Assembly (NCBI GenBank): GCA_024803745.1
Contig: JANJXV010000267.1
Span: 1 to 64,000 of the forward strand
Source: Megascapheus bottae
Taxonomy: Eukaryota > Chordata > Mammalia > Rodentia > Geomyidae
Direction of reading: 5' to 3'
DNA length: 64,000 nt
In this document: piece after piece, positions 1 through 10,475 of the stretch
How the letters are laid out: every line of letters begins with the position of its first letter
Position numbering within the stretch: the stretch's first letter is position 1
Program-made: the position numbers and the translations under genes
The notes under the pieces: model-generated
The model's database searches: none
Seen by the model: only the letters and a program-made list of their open reading frames with translations
Told to the model about the DNA's origin: nothing

Positions 1-516
1 ATACTGGATTTGTGGCTTGGCAATGATCTAGCATGTACATCTTCGAGTAAGACATCCACAACTTCCATGCCTGAGACTCGAGTTTCCTGACCTTTGGCAA
101 CAGCACAGCAACATCTTTCTTCCTCCTGAGCCACAGGCCAAGTGAGCTGGCTTGAGCTGGTTGTTAGTTACAGTGGCTTGGTTACCAGGGTTCCATATTC
201 TGTTCCATTGTGAGGGAGGCAGGGTCACCTTTCAGGGCCCAATGACCAAAGATCCTTGCTCACAAAAGACCTCACCAAAGACATACGGGAGGCTGAATCT
301 CTCCTCCAGTCTCACAATATACATGTGGATGTAGTATACAGCACACCTTATTTGTCCAATCCCAATGTCTTCCACTAGGCCCAACTACCAGTCTGGTCTC
401 AGGCTCAAGGAGCCTTTCTTAGGTAAGATCCAAACTTAAGGGTCAATATTGCCCTCATCCTTTACAAAACATTTGCTTCACAGTGCCTTCTCTGCCTGCA
501 TTTTGCCCTTGTCGAA

Positions 517-711
517 TTTTTTTTGCTTATGCTAGTCTTGGGACTTGACCTCAGAGTGTGAACATTGTTCTTGGGCTTTCTTTAGGCTTTAGCTGTCCCA
601 CCGAGCCACAGCACCACTTGCAGCGTTTTCTATTTATGTGGTAATGAGGAATCAAACCTGACGCTTACTGCTTGGTAGCCAAGGACTCTACCACTAGGTC
701 AAACACACAGG
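517..711 (-). mobile_element. Dimeric tRNA-derived (ID-like) SINE, minus strand, U1
   Basis: Read on the minus strand, it has an ID-like first monomer (tRNA-type A box near 690, B box near 650) and a second monomer with the hallmarks GTGGCTC and a CCAAGAC-type end. It finishes in an A-rich tail seen here as T8 at 517-524. It matches the plus-strand SINE at 954-1159 monomer by monomer but is more diverged, so it is older. Imperfect 11-bp flanks at 498-508 and 712-722 (about 9 of 11 matching) may be a target-site duplication. Such dimers resemble families I recall from geomyoid rodents; the family name needs a library search. Confidence 0.72.
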
Positions 712-912
712 GCATCTTGCACATATTTTTGACGTCAATCTACTAGGATATTATTAGGTTTCTGTATCCTAATCAATTTTTTCCTGATGATTAGCTTTGC
801 TGTCATGTGTAAAAAATGCAAGAGGGAAAAACACAGAAGAATTAGTGAAATTAAAAAAAAGCATTAGACACAGTTAAGTGTTCATTCTTTGTAGGAGAAA
901 GGATATTTGGAT

Positions 913-933
913 ATGATGATGATGATGATGATG
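913..933 (+). repeat. (ATG)7 microsatellite, U1
   Basis: Seven perfect ATG repeats lie just before the plus-strand SINE. The count is 7 in U1, 6 in each of U2-U8 and 10 in U9. Confidence 0.95.
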
Positions 934-953
934 ACTTTATAATTACTATGTCA

Positions 954-1159
954 GGGTTGAGAGTTTGGCATAGTGGTAGAGTGCTTGCCTAGCATCCATG
1001 AAGGTCTGGGTTTGATTGCTCAGTACCACATAGATAGAAAATCTAGATGTGGCACTGTGGCTCAAGTGGCAGAGGGCTAGACTTGAGAAAACCCGAGGAC
1101 AGTGCTCAGGCCCTGAATTCAAGCCCCAAGACTGGCAGAAAGATAAAAGAAAATAAAAA
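954..1159 (+). mobile_element. Dimeric tRNA-derived (ID-like) SINE, plus strand, U1
   Basis: The first monomer (about 954-1040) has a Pol III A box, TGGCATAGTGG, at 966-976 and a decayed B box, GGTTTGATTGC, at 1009-1019. The second monomer (about 1041-1135) has its own A-box-like TGGCTCAAGTGG and B-box-like GAATTCAAGCC. An A-rich tail ends near 1159. The pattern is that of ID/tRNA-Ala-derived rodent SINEs joined to a second tRNA-like monomer. I see no clear target-site duplication. It is not a tRNA gene: the cloverleaf is decayed and it is dimeric with an A-rich tail. Confidence 0.78.
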
Positions 1160-1822
1160 TGCTTTTCACGAGCTACTTCACTCACAGCATTTGCTTCTGA
1201 AATCTTCGCTTCTGCATCTTGTGAAATACCCCTTTCTCTCAACGTAGACAAGAAAAACAGATCCATCCCATGGTCCACTTTGAGGCCACTGGTTGGGCTA
1301 AGAGCTAGTCGTGCAGCAACACATAAGTTTTATTCTAATACTTTCCAAACTTTGTACTCAAATATGCTACCTACTTACCAACTTATGTCAGTTATCCTTA
1401 TGCTATAACTTTTGTTCATTACTACAATATTCTTACACTCCTACGTTAATCCTCTTGCACCTCCCCTGACCTCTCTCATTCTTTTTTTCTATCTCTGGAC
1501 CTCTGCTCGTCTTTCAACCCTTATACTGCACGGATCTACACTTGATGGCTGTTGAGCAATATTGTATATGTAGGTGGTTAATTATTCTCTAGGCTCAGAG
1601 GGACTTAAAGACAATAGAGATTGGATTGAGAGGCTTATTGTTTTGGGTATAAATCGCTTATCAGTGGTTGTATTAGGCTGGTCTGTAAGTGCACAAAAAG
1701 AAAGAGTGATAATACCAATCAAAACTTGTGAACATCTAGTGTCTGCCAGCTACAGAGGTCTAGGTTGGTTATATCTGAAAAACTATAATCGTATTTAGTA
1801 GTAATCTTGCTCCCATTTTCAA

Positions 1823-3006
1823 ATGGGCAGAACAAGAAACTCAAGAAAAATGTCAAATCAAGAAACAACATCCCCCACCCAATGTAAACAGACAATGGAA
1901 CAGTCACTGGCAAACCTAGAGGAGAGTCTTCCAATTGCTACACAAATGCAATTGATAAACATCCTTAATGAAAAATGTGAAAATATAAAGAAAGAGATAA
2001 TGGAGGAAGCCATACCTGAACAAGAGGAAAGCAAAAACAAGGTGATAAGTGAAAAAGAAGAAGCCATAAAGGAGGCCATAATAAAGGTTTTTCAAAGAAA
2101 GATGGATGAATTCAAAGAATCCACAAATAAAAACGTGACCAAACTCCAGCAAATGTCCAAAGAAAATAAAGCTACTGAGCTAACCACTCAAAAGGAAATC
2201 AAGGAGATAAAGAAATCCATACATGATCTAAAACAAGGGATGCAAGGCATCAAAAGTGAGCAATTAGAAGCAAGGGAGATGAAAAATAAAGTAGATAGCT
2301 TTGATAGCAGGTTAGACATTGCAGAGGAGAGAATTTCCGTGGCTGAAGATCATTTAGGTATTATAAAGAACAGAAAATGAGTCAATCCAAATCTAGGAAA
2401 TATGAGAGAGCGCTTCAGGAGGTCCAAGATACAATTAGGAAGCCTAATTTAAGGCTAGTTGGTACTGAGGAGGGCGTGGAGAAAGAGGTCAATGGTATTG
2501 GAAATATACTTCAGGGAATCATCTCAGAGAATTTCCCAAATATCCAGAAGGGCAGGCCCATCCACATACGAGAAGCTTTTAGAACCCCAAACAGACCTGA
2601 CCAGAAAAGAACATCCCACCGCCACATTGTGATCCGAACTGGATCAATAGAAACGAAAGGAAAGATCCTAAAGGCAGCCAGGGAAAAGGGATCAGTAACC
2701 TACAAAGGCAAACCAATCAGAATAACCCCAGATTTCTCAGCAGAGACCATGCAAGCACGAAGTGACTGGAAGCATATATGTCATGCCCTTAAATCAAATA
2801 ACTACCAACCAAGAATACTGTAGCCAGCTAAGCTCTCATTCATAACTGAGGGAACAATAAAAACATTCCATTCCAGGGAAAAGCTGCAACAATATGTCCA
2901 AACAAAACCAACACTACAGAGAATTCTCAAAGATGCTCTATACATAGAAAACCAAAATAAATGCAATATAGGGAAAGAAATGGCACCTAAACAGCATACC
3001 ATCTAA
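1823..3006 (+). pseudogene. L1 ORF1 (RNA-binding chaperone protein), broken, U1
   Basis: In live L1s, ORF1p is a trimeric RNA-binding chaperone that coats L1 RNA in the cytoplasmic RNP. The first segment, 1823-2380 (185 codons), is rich in Glu/Lys/Leu heptads and fits the coiled coil. A one-base frame change then puts the RRM and C-terminal domain in another frame, 2377-2823 (148 codons), with NLRLVG at residues 24-29 and AAREKG and KGKPIRI further on. A TAG at 2821-2823 stops that frame where L1 ORF1 normally continues into PAKLSF. The frame stays open after it to TAA at 3004-3006. The ATGA overlap at 2377-2380 is a product of the frameshift, not translational coupling. Both lesions recur in every unit. 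Confidence 0.93.
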
Positions 3007-3054
3007 GGACCACAAGAACTGTCAAGACACAGGCCCTACTAAAAGCTTTTAAAA

Positions 3055-6000
3055 ATGGTAGGAACTAATAAATATCTCTCAATCCTAACTCTCAATATCA
3101 ATGGACTTAACTCTCCAATTAAACGGCATAGGTTGTCTAGTTGGATCAAAAAGCAAGAGCCATCGTTCTGCTGACTTCGAGAGACACATCTTACCCAAAA
3201 ACAATCACCTTTGGAAGTGAGAGGTTGGAATAAACTCTATCAAGCTAACTGCCCCCATAAACAGGCTAGAGTTGCCATCCTCATATCAGATACAATAGAC
3301 TTCAAACTAAAATTAGTAAGAAAAGACAAAGAAGGTTACTACATACTACTAAAGGGATCTTTCCTCCCGGAAGACATAACAATCCTAAATATTTACACAC
3401 CCAATCCCGGAGCTCCAAACTTCATCAAGCAAACTTTACTTACACTGAAACCATACATAGATCGAAACACAGTGATTGTTGGTGAGTTTAACACACCACT
3501 CTCACCTATGGACAGATCAACAAGGCAAAAACTCAACAGAGAAACCTTAGAACTGAACAACTATATAGACCAACTAGATCTAACAGACATCTGCAGAATA
3601 TTCCACCCAGTAACACCACAATATACGTTTTTCTCAGCAGCACATGGAACATTTTCCAAAATAGACCACATCTTAGGCCATAAAGCAAACCTGGACAGAT
3701 TCAGAAACACTGAAATTATTCCATGCACACTCTCAGACCATAAAGGCATCAAATTGGAGCTGAACACACATCTCCACCAAAGAAAACCCTGTAACTCATG
3801 GAGACTGAACCACACATTGTTGAATCAAAAACAATGGGTAATCGAAGAGATCAGAACATATATCCAACTGTTTATGAAATTTAACAATAAGGAGCACACA
3901 AATAACTCCTTAGGGACACAACAAAGGCAGTACTCAGAGGAAAATTTATAGCGCGGAGTGCCTACAACAGCAAGTTGGAAAAATGGCAAACCAACTAGTT
4001 AATGTCTCACCTTAACCTCCTGGAAAAAGAGCAACAAACCAACCCTAAACCCATTAGGAGAAAGCAAATTATTAAAATCAAAGCAGAATTAAATGATTTG
4101 GAATAAAAAAAACTATAGAAAGAATCAACAAAACAAGGAGTTGGTTCTTGAAAGAATTAACAAAATTGACAAGCCCTTAGCAAATCTTACCAAAAAAAGA
4201 AGAGAGCATATCAAAATAAACAAAATCGCAGATGAAAATGGTAATATCACGACAGAAATTACCAAGATCCAGAATATCATGAGGGAATACTTCTCAAACC
4301 TTTACGCCAACAAATTTGAGAATCTAGAAGAAATGGATGAATTCCTAGACAATATTAACATACACACACTGAACCAAGAAGAGCTAACCCAACTCAACAG
4401 GCCTATGTCAAGCTCTGAAATAGAAATGGAAATTAGACAACTTCCACTTAAAAAGAGCCCAGGGCCAGATGGATTCACAGCTGAATTCTATAAGGTCTTC
4501 AAAGCAGAGCTCACACCAATACTCCTCAAGCTCTTCAACGAAATTGAAAATGAAGGTTCTTTACTAAACTGATTCTGTGAAGCCAGCATATCCCTCATCC
4601 CCAAACCAGACAGAGATTCATCAAAGAAAGAGATCTATAGACCCATTTCTTTGATGAACATCGATGCAAAACTTCTCAACAAAATACTGGCCAACCGTCT
4701 ACAACAACTCATCAAAAAAAAATATACACTATGATCAAACTGGATTCATCAGAGGGAGGCAAAGCTGGTTCAACATACACAAATCAATTAATATAATTCA
4801 ACACATCAACAGGAGCAGGGATAAAAATCACATGAGTGTCTCAATAGATGCGGAAAAGGCATTTGACAAGATCCAAAACGTCTTTATGTAAAAAGATGTG
4901 GAGAAACTAGGAATCCATGGAACATTTCTCAATGTAATAAAGGCTGTGTATGAGAAACCCACTGCTAGTATTATACTTAATGGTGAAAATCTAAAGCCAT
5001 TCCCTCTAAAATCAGGAACGAGACAAGGATGCCCACTCTCTCCACTCCTTTTTAACATAGTACTAGAATTCCTAGGCAGTGCAATATGGCAAGAAGCAAG
5101 CATAAAGGGGATCCAAGTAGGGAAAGAGGAAATAAAACTATCCCTCTTTGCAGATGACATGATTCTGTATTTAAAGAATCCTATAGACTCTACTCCCAAG
5201 CTCCTTGAGCTGATTCAAAGCTTTGGAAGGGTAGCAGGCCATAAAATCAACCCTCACAAATCAACTGCCTTACTTTACGCCAACACTGAGAGGAACGAGG
5301 CAATAATCAGGAAAGAAAATCCTTTCACAATAGCCTCAAAGAAAATAAAGTACCTAGCAATTAGCTTAACTAAGAATGTAAAGGACCGTTTAGATGAAAA
5401 CTTTAAAACCCTAAAAAAGGAAATTAAAGCAGAACTAAGGAAATGGAAAAACCTCCCGTGCTCCTGGATTGGAAGAATCAACATTGTGAAAATGACAATC
5501 TTGCCAAGGGCTATCTACAAGTTCAATGTAATACCCATCAACATCCCAATGTCATTCTTTAAAGACATAGAAGAGGCAATTCAAAATTTCATATGGAATA
5601 ATAAAAGACCCCGTATAGCAAAAACACTTCTTAGCAGAAAGAACAGCGCTGGAGGAATTTCAATTCCAAACTTAAGGCTCTATTACAGAGCTATAATTCT
5701 CAAAACAGCTTGGTACTGGCACAAGAACAGGCCTGAAGTCCAATGGAGTAGAACTGCGGACCCAGATATTAAACCACAGACCTATGGCCACCTAATCTTT
5801 GACCAGGGAGCCAAAAAAATAGAATGGAAGAAAGATAGCCTCTTCAACAAGTTGTGCTGGCAGAACTGGTTAAACACCTGCAGAAAACTAAAGTTGGATC
5901 CTTCTTTGTCCCCTTGCACTAGCATTAACTCCAAATGGATCAAAGACGTGGAGGTAAAAGCTGACACACTGAAAAGTTTACAGGAAGGAATAGGAGATAC

Positions 6001-6894
6001 ACTAGGCCTCCTTGGTACAGGTCGAAACTTTCTTAATAAGGACCAAGAATCACAACAAATCAGAGAAAGGCTGGATAAGTGGGACTGCATTAAACTGCAG
6101 AGCTTTTGTATGGCAACGGATATAGCTAGTAAACTAATCAGGAAGCCTACAGAGTGGGAGAAGATCTTCACCACCCAAACAACGGAACAAGGCCTCATAT
6201 CTAAAATATATCAACAACTCAAAAAATTGAATCACTCCAAAACTAACCTCCAAAGTAACACCCATCCCATTACAAAATGGGCCAAAGAATTAAAGAGAGT
6301 CTTCTCTGAAGAAGAAACAAAAATGGCCTATAGACACATGAAGAAATGCTCAACATCTCTGGTCATAAAAGAAATGCAAATCAAAACAAGTCTAAGATTC
6401 CACCTAACTCCAGTTAGAATGGCCAGGATCAGGAAAACGAATGACAACAGATGCTGGAGGGGATGTGGTCAGGAGAGATCACTACTACACTGTTGGTGGG
6501 AGTGCAAACTCGTTCAACCACTATGGAAAGCAGTGCGGCAGTGCCTCAAATGCTAAACATACAACTCCCCTATGACCCAGCAATTCCAGTACTTGGCATT
6601 TACCCAACAATCCAGAAACAAGGGCATACTAAACCCACTAGCACAACAATGTTCATTGCAGCACTATTCACCATAGCAAAGATATGGAACCAACCCAGAT
6701 GTCCCTCAGTTGATGAGTGGATCAACAAGTTGTGGTATTTGTACACAATGCAGTTCTATGCTGCTGTCAGAAAGAATGACATCGCCCCATTTGTTAGGAA
6801 ATGGAAAGACTTAGAACAAATCATATTAAGTGAAGTAAGCCAGACTCAAAGGAACTTAGGCTCAGTGGTTTCCCTCATTCGTCATAATCAGTAG
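3055..6894 (+). pseudogene. L1 ORF2 (endonuclease/reverse transcriptase), broken, U1 A-type
   Basis: Live ORF2p nicks DNA and reverse-transcribes L1 RNA at the nick. ATG at 3055 follows ORF1 by ~50 bases. The endonuclease has LNINGLN and ETHLT, then TGA at 3172-3174 (codon 40). Next come GEFNTPLS (Glu replaces the usual catalytic Asp at 3484-3486), SKIDHILG and SDHKGIKLEL. Open pieces are 3211-3951, 4093-4572, 4664-4891, 4898-6556 and the tail of 6451-6894. The RT shows [19 protein letters not shown] and FADD (5147-5158). The CX3CX7HX4C motif starts at 6452. Further lesions are a frame change before 3951, TGA at 4570-4572, A9 near 4725 (frameshift), TAA after VFM near 4890 and a one-base loss near 6550. 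U1 and U4 share G at 5521 and 6753. Confidence 0.95.
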
Positions 6895-7148
6895 AAACCT
6901 TGGGCTCTACTAGCAGAGATTGTCAATAGAGCAAAAGGCCATATATAAGGCCATATAATGTGAAGCTAATTGAAAGGACCTCCAGGATATTGACACAAAA
7001 GCCATATAATGGATGATTGTTGTCCTTAATGTACTATGTTGTCTCTCATCTCGCTTGCTGTCCCTTGGTTATCCCATATTGGTATAGTATCTCACTTTGT
7101 TATCTGATATATTGAATTTATCTGTATTTGGATATTTGAAATTTGATA

Positions 7149-7180
7149 GGGAAGGGGGGAAAACCAAGACGGGTGGGGGG
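7149..7180 (+). other. G-rich tract with quadruplex potential in L1 3' UTR, U1
   Basis: Four G-runs lie within 32 bases (GGG at 7149-7151, G6 at 7154-7159, GGG at 7171-7173, G6 at 7175-7180), with more Gs after. Purine-rich, G4-capable tracts are a known feature of L1 3' UTRs. The tract recurs in all units seen with minor base changes. Folding is inferred, not shown. Confidence 0.7.
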
Positions 7181-7940
7181 TGTGGCGTTGGAGGGAAATG
7201 GGTACCAAGACATGTGAGAGGGTATCAATGTATGTGAATTAATGCACCTTCTATCTGGCAAATATCATCTAACCCTTTTACTAATTACAATAAAAAAAAA
7301 TGAAAAAAAAAGAAAGTTGTAGTGTGTGGGGAGGATGATGGAGTCAAATACATTTCTTCTTAGAAATTTACCTCATCTGGTTGCCCTGGATTTTCCTGGC
7401 TTTCTTCTTAGAGAAAGTTCTGTTATACTGGATTTGTGGCTTGGCAATGATCTAGCATGTACATCTTCGAGTAAGACATCCACAACTTCCATGCCTGAGA
7501 CTCGAGTTTCCTGACCTTTGGCAACAGCACAGCAACATCTTTCTTCCTCCTGAGCCACAGGCCAAGTGAGCTGGCTTGAGCTGGTTGTTAGTTACAGTGG
7601 CTTGGTTACCAGGGTTCCATATTCTGTTCCATTGTGAGGGAGGCAGGGTCACCTTTCAGGGCCCAATGACCAAAGATCCTTGCTCACAAAAGACCTCACC
7701 AAAGACATACGGGAGGCTGAATCTCTCCTCCAGTCTCACAATATACATGTGGATGTAGTATACAGCACACCTTATTTGTCCAATCCCAATGTCTTCCACT
7801 AGGCCCAACTACCAGTCTGGTCTCAGGCTCAAGGAGCCTTTCTTAGGTAAGATCCAAACTTAAGGGTCAATATTGCCCTCATCCTTTACAAAACATTTGC
7901 TTCACAGTGCCTTCTCTGCCTGCATTTTGCCCTTGTCGAA

Positions 7941-8135
7941 TTTTTTTTGCTTATGCTAGTCTTGGGACTTGACCTCAGAGTGTGAACATTGTTCTTGGGC
8001 TTTCTTTAGGCTTTAGCTGTCCCACCGAGCCACAGCACCACTTGCAGCGTTTTCTATTTATGTGGTAATGAGGAATCAAACCTGACGCTTACTGCTTGGT
8101 AGCCAAGGACTCTACCACTAGGTCAAACACACAGG
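7941..8135 (-). mobile_element. Dimeric ID-like SINE, minus strand, U2
   Basis: Same locus-equivalent insertion as 517-711. The T8 tail complement is at 7941-7948. It was co-amplified with the unit and is not an independent insertion. Confidence 0.72.
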
Positions 8136-8374
8136 GCATCTTGCACATATTTTTGACGTCAATCTACTAGGATATTATTAGGTTTCTGTATCCTAATCAA
8201 TTTTTTCCTGATGATTAGCTTTGCTGTCATGTGTAAAAAATGCAAGAGGGAAAAACACAGAAGAATTAGTGAAATTAAAAAAAAGCATTAGACACAGTTA
8301 AGTGTTCATTCTTTGTAGGAGAAAGGATATTTGGATATGATGATGATGATGATGACTTTATAATTACTATGTCA

Positions 8375-8580
8375 GGGTTGAGAGTTTGGCATAGTGGTAG
8401 AGTGCTTGCCTAGCATCCATGAAGGTCTGGGTTTGATTGCTCAGTACCACATAGATAGAAAATCTAGATGTGGCACTGTGGCTCAAGTGGCAGAGGGCTA
8501 GACTTGAGAAAACCCGAGGACAGTGCTCAGGCCCTGAATTCAAGCCCCAAGACTGGCAGAAAGATAAAAGAAAATAAAAA
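8375..8580 (+). mobile_element. Dimeric ID-like SINE, plus strand, U2
   Basis: Equivalent to the U1 copy at 954-1159, with A box TGGCATAGTGG and an A-rich tail. It is preceded by (ATG)6 at 8337-8354. Confidence 0.78.
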
Positions 8581-9243
8581 TGCTTTTCACGAGCTAATTC
8601 ACTCACAGCATTTGCTTCTGAAATCTTCGCTTCTGCATCTTGTGAAATACCCCTTTCTCTCAACGTAGACAAAAAAAACAGATCCATCCCATGGTCCACT
8701 TTGAGGCCACTGGTTGGGCTAAGAGCTAGTCGTGCAGCAACACATAAGTTTTATTCTAATACTTTCCAAACTTTGTACTCAAATATGCTACCTACTTACC
8801 AACTTATGTCAGTTATCCTTATGCTATAACTTTTGTTCATTACTACAATATTCTTACACTCCTACGTTAATCCTCTTGCACCTCCCCTGACCTCTCTCAT
8901 TCTTTTTTTCTATCTCTGGACCTCTGCTCGTCTTTCAACCCTTATACTGCACGGATCTACACTTGATGGCTGTTGAGCAATATTGTATATGTAGGTGGTT
9001 AATTATTCTCTAGGCTCAGAGGGACTTAAAGACAATAGAGATTGGATTGAGAGGCTTATTGTTTTGGGTATAAATCGCTTATCAGTGGTTGTATTAGGCT
9101 GGTCTGTAAGTGCACAAAAAGAAAGAGTGATAATACCAATCAAAACTTGTGAACATCTAGTGTCTGCCAGCTACAGAGGTCTAGGATGGTTATATCTGAA
9201 AAACTATAATCGTATTTAGTAGTAATCTTGCTCCCATTTTCAA

Positions 9244-10427
9244 ATGGGCAGAACAAGAAACTCAAGAAAAATGTCAAATCAAGAAACAACATCCCCCACC
9301 CAATGTAAACAGACAATGGAACAGTCACTGGCAAACCTAGAGGAGAGTCTTCCAATTGCTACACAAATGCAATTGATAAACATCCTTAATGAAAAATGTG
9401 AAAATATAAAGAAAGAGATAATGGAGGAAGCCATACCTGAACAAGAGGAAAGCAAAAACAAGGTGATAAGTGAAAAAGAAGAAGCCATAAAGGAGGCCAT
9501 AATAAAGGTTTTTCAAAGAAAGATGGATGAATTCAAAGAATCCACAAATAAAAACGTGACCAAACTCCAGCAAATGTCCAAAGAAAATAAAGCTACTGAG
9601 CTAACCACTCAAAAGGAAATCAAGGAGATAAAGAAATCCATACATGATCTAAAACAAGGGATGCAAGGCATCAAAAGTGAGCAATTAGAAGCAAGGGAGA
9701 TGAAAAATAAAGTAGATAGCTTTGATAGCAGGTTAGACATTGCAGAGGAGAGAATTTCCGTGGCTGAAGATAATTTAGGTATTATAAAGAACAGAAAATG
9801 AGTCAATCCAAATCTAGGAAATATGAGAGAGCGCTTCAGGAGGTCCAAGATACAATTAGGAAGCCTAATTTAAGGCTAGTTGGTACTGAGGAGGGCGTGG
9901 AGAAAGAGGTCAATGGTATTGGAAATATACTTCAGGGAATCATCTCAGAGAATTTCCCAAATATCCAGAAGGGCAGGCCCATCCACATACGAGAAGCTTT
10001 TAGAACCCCAAACAGACCTGACCAGAAAAGAACATCCCACCGCCACATTGTGATCCGAACTGGATCAATAGAAACGAAAGGAAAGATCCTAAAGGCAGCC
10101 AGGGAAAAGGGATCAGTAACCTACAAAGGCAAACCAATCAGAATAACCCCAGATTTCTCAGCAGAGACCATGCAAGCACGAAGTGACTGGAAGCATATAT
10201 GTCATGCCCTTAAATCAAATAACTACCAACCACGAATACTGTAGCCAGCTAAGCTCTCATTCATAACTGAGGGAACAATAAAAACATTCCATTCCAGGGA
10301 AAAGCTGCAACAATATGTCGAAACAAAACCAACACTACAGAGAATTCTCAAAGATGCTCTATACATAGAAAACCAAAATAAATGCAATATAGGGAAAGAA
10401 ATGGCACCTAAACAGCATACCATCTAA
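9244..10427 (+). pseudogene. L1 ORF1, broken, U2
   Basis: The coiled-coil part is 9244-9801 and the RRM/C-terminal part 9798-10244, out of frame with each other by the array-wide indel. The array-wide TAG at 10242-10244 then cuts the C-terminal domain. The coiled coil ends EDNLGI, as in U6, U8 and U9, where U1, U3, U4 and U5 have EDHLGI. PRIL is encoded with a CGA arginine codon (U2-U6) in place of the AGA of U1 and U7-U9. Confidence 0.93.
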
Positions 10428-10475
10428 GGACCACAAGAACTGTCAAGACACAGGCCCTACTAAAAGCTTTTAAAA

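Larger units (their letters stand above)
1..1704. other. Inter-L1 spacer, U1 (left part cut by window edge)
   Basis: Non-L1 part of the unit. Positions 1-497 show no feature I recognise. A minus-strand dimeric SINE follows at 517-711, a TGACGTCA palindrome at 730-737, an A/T-rich stretch to 912, (ATG)7 at 913-933 and a plus-strand dimeric SINE at 954-1159. Positions 1160-1704 are unassigned; 1440-1520 is pyrimidine-rich, and 1160-1278 is open and protein-like on the minus strand. Short ORFs of 60-110 codons occur but show no family I recognise. Some of 1300-1704 could be L1 5' UTR, since the L1 5' boundary is not certain. Confidence 0.8.
1705..7311 (+). mobile_element. LINE-1 element, U1 (A-type, inactive)
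   Basis: A non-LTR retrotransposon of the L1 clade with ORF1 at 1823-3006, ORF2 at 3055-6894 and a 3' UTR from 6895. The 3' UTR has a G-rich tract at 7149-7180 with G-quadruplex potential, AATAAA at 7289-7294 and an A-rich tail to 7311. The 5' boundary is uncertain. I place it at 1705 because AAAAAGAAAG at 1695-1704 recurs at the 3' end (7307-7316) as a candidate target-site duplication, but that motif is low-complexity. If right, the 5' UTR is only ~118 bases, meaning 5' truncation. Both ORFs carry frameshifts and stops, so the element cannot move autonomously. Confidence 0.95.
7312..9125. other. Inter-L1 spacer, U1/U2
   Basis: First complete view of the spacer: ~420 unassigned bases after the L1 tail (7312-7730) and a further unassigned stretch to 7922. 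The minus SINE is at 7941-8135, TGACGTCA at 8154-8161, (ATG)6 at 8337-8354 and the plus SINE at 8375-8580. Unassigned sequence runs to the L1 at 9126. No gene was recognised. Frames of 60-110 codons are open in several places but are not conserved against anything I know. Confidence 0.8.

Noticed and set aside
28..334. Short overlapping frames of 60-66 codons in the spacer (and equivalents in each unit)
   Set aside because: Short, overlapping on both strands, no recognisable family; expected by chance.
954..1040. tRNA gene at the A and B box motifs
   Set aside because: The B box is decayed, there is no full cloverleaf, a second monomer and A-rich tail follow, and a diverged inverted copy lies nearby. 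This is a SINE.
1440..1520. Pyrimidine-rich stretch as a reversed L1 3' UTR G-tract
   Set aside because: It lacks the C-runs expected from the reverse complement of the 7149-7180 tract.
2377..2380. ATGA stop-start overlap suggesting coupled translation of two ORF1 proteins
   Set aside because: The two pieces are the coiled coil and the RRM/C-terminal halves of one known protein; a single indel explains the overlap.
4828..5199. Antisense open frame of 123 codons across the RT region, and a 138-codon one at 5782-6198, repeated in most units
   Set aside because: They lie opposite the conserved ORF2 coding frame, and their persistence follows from near-identity of the units. No domain is recognisable.
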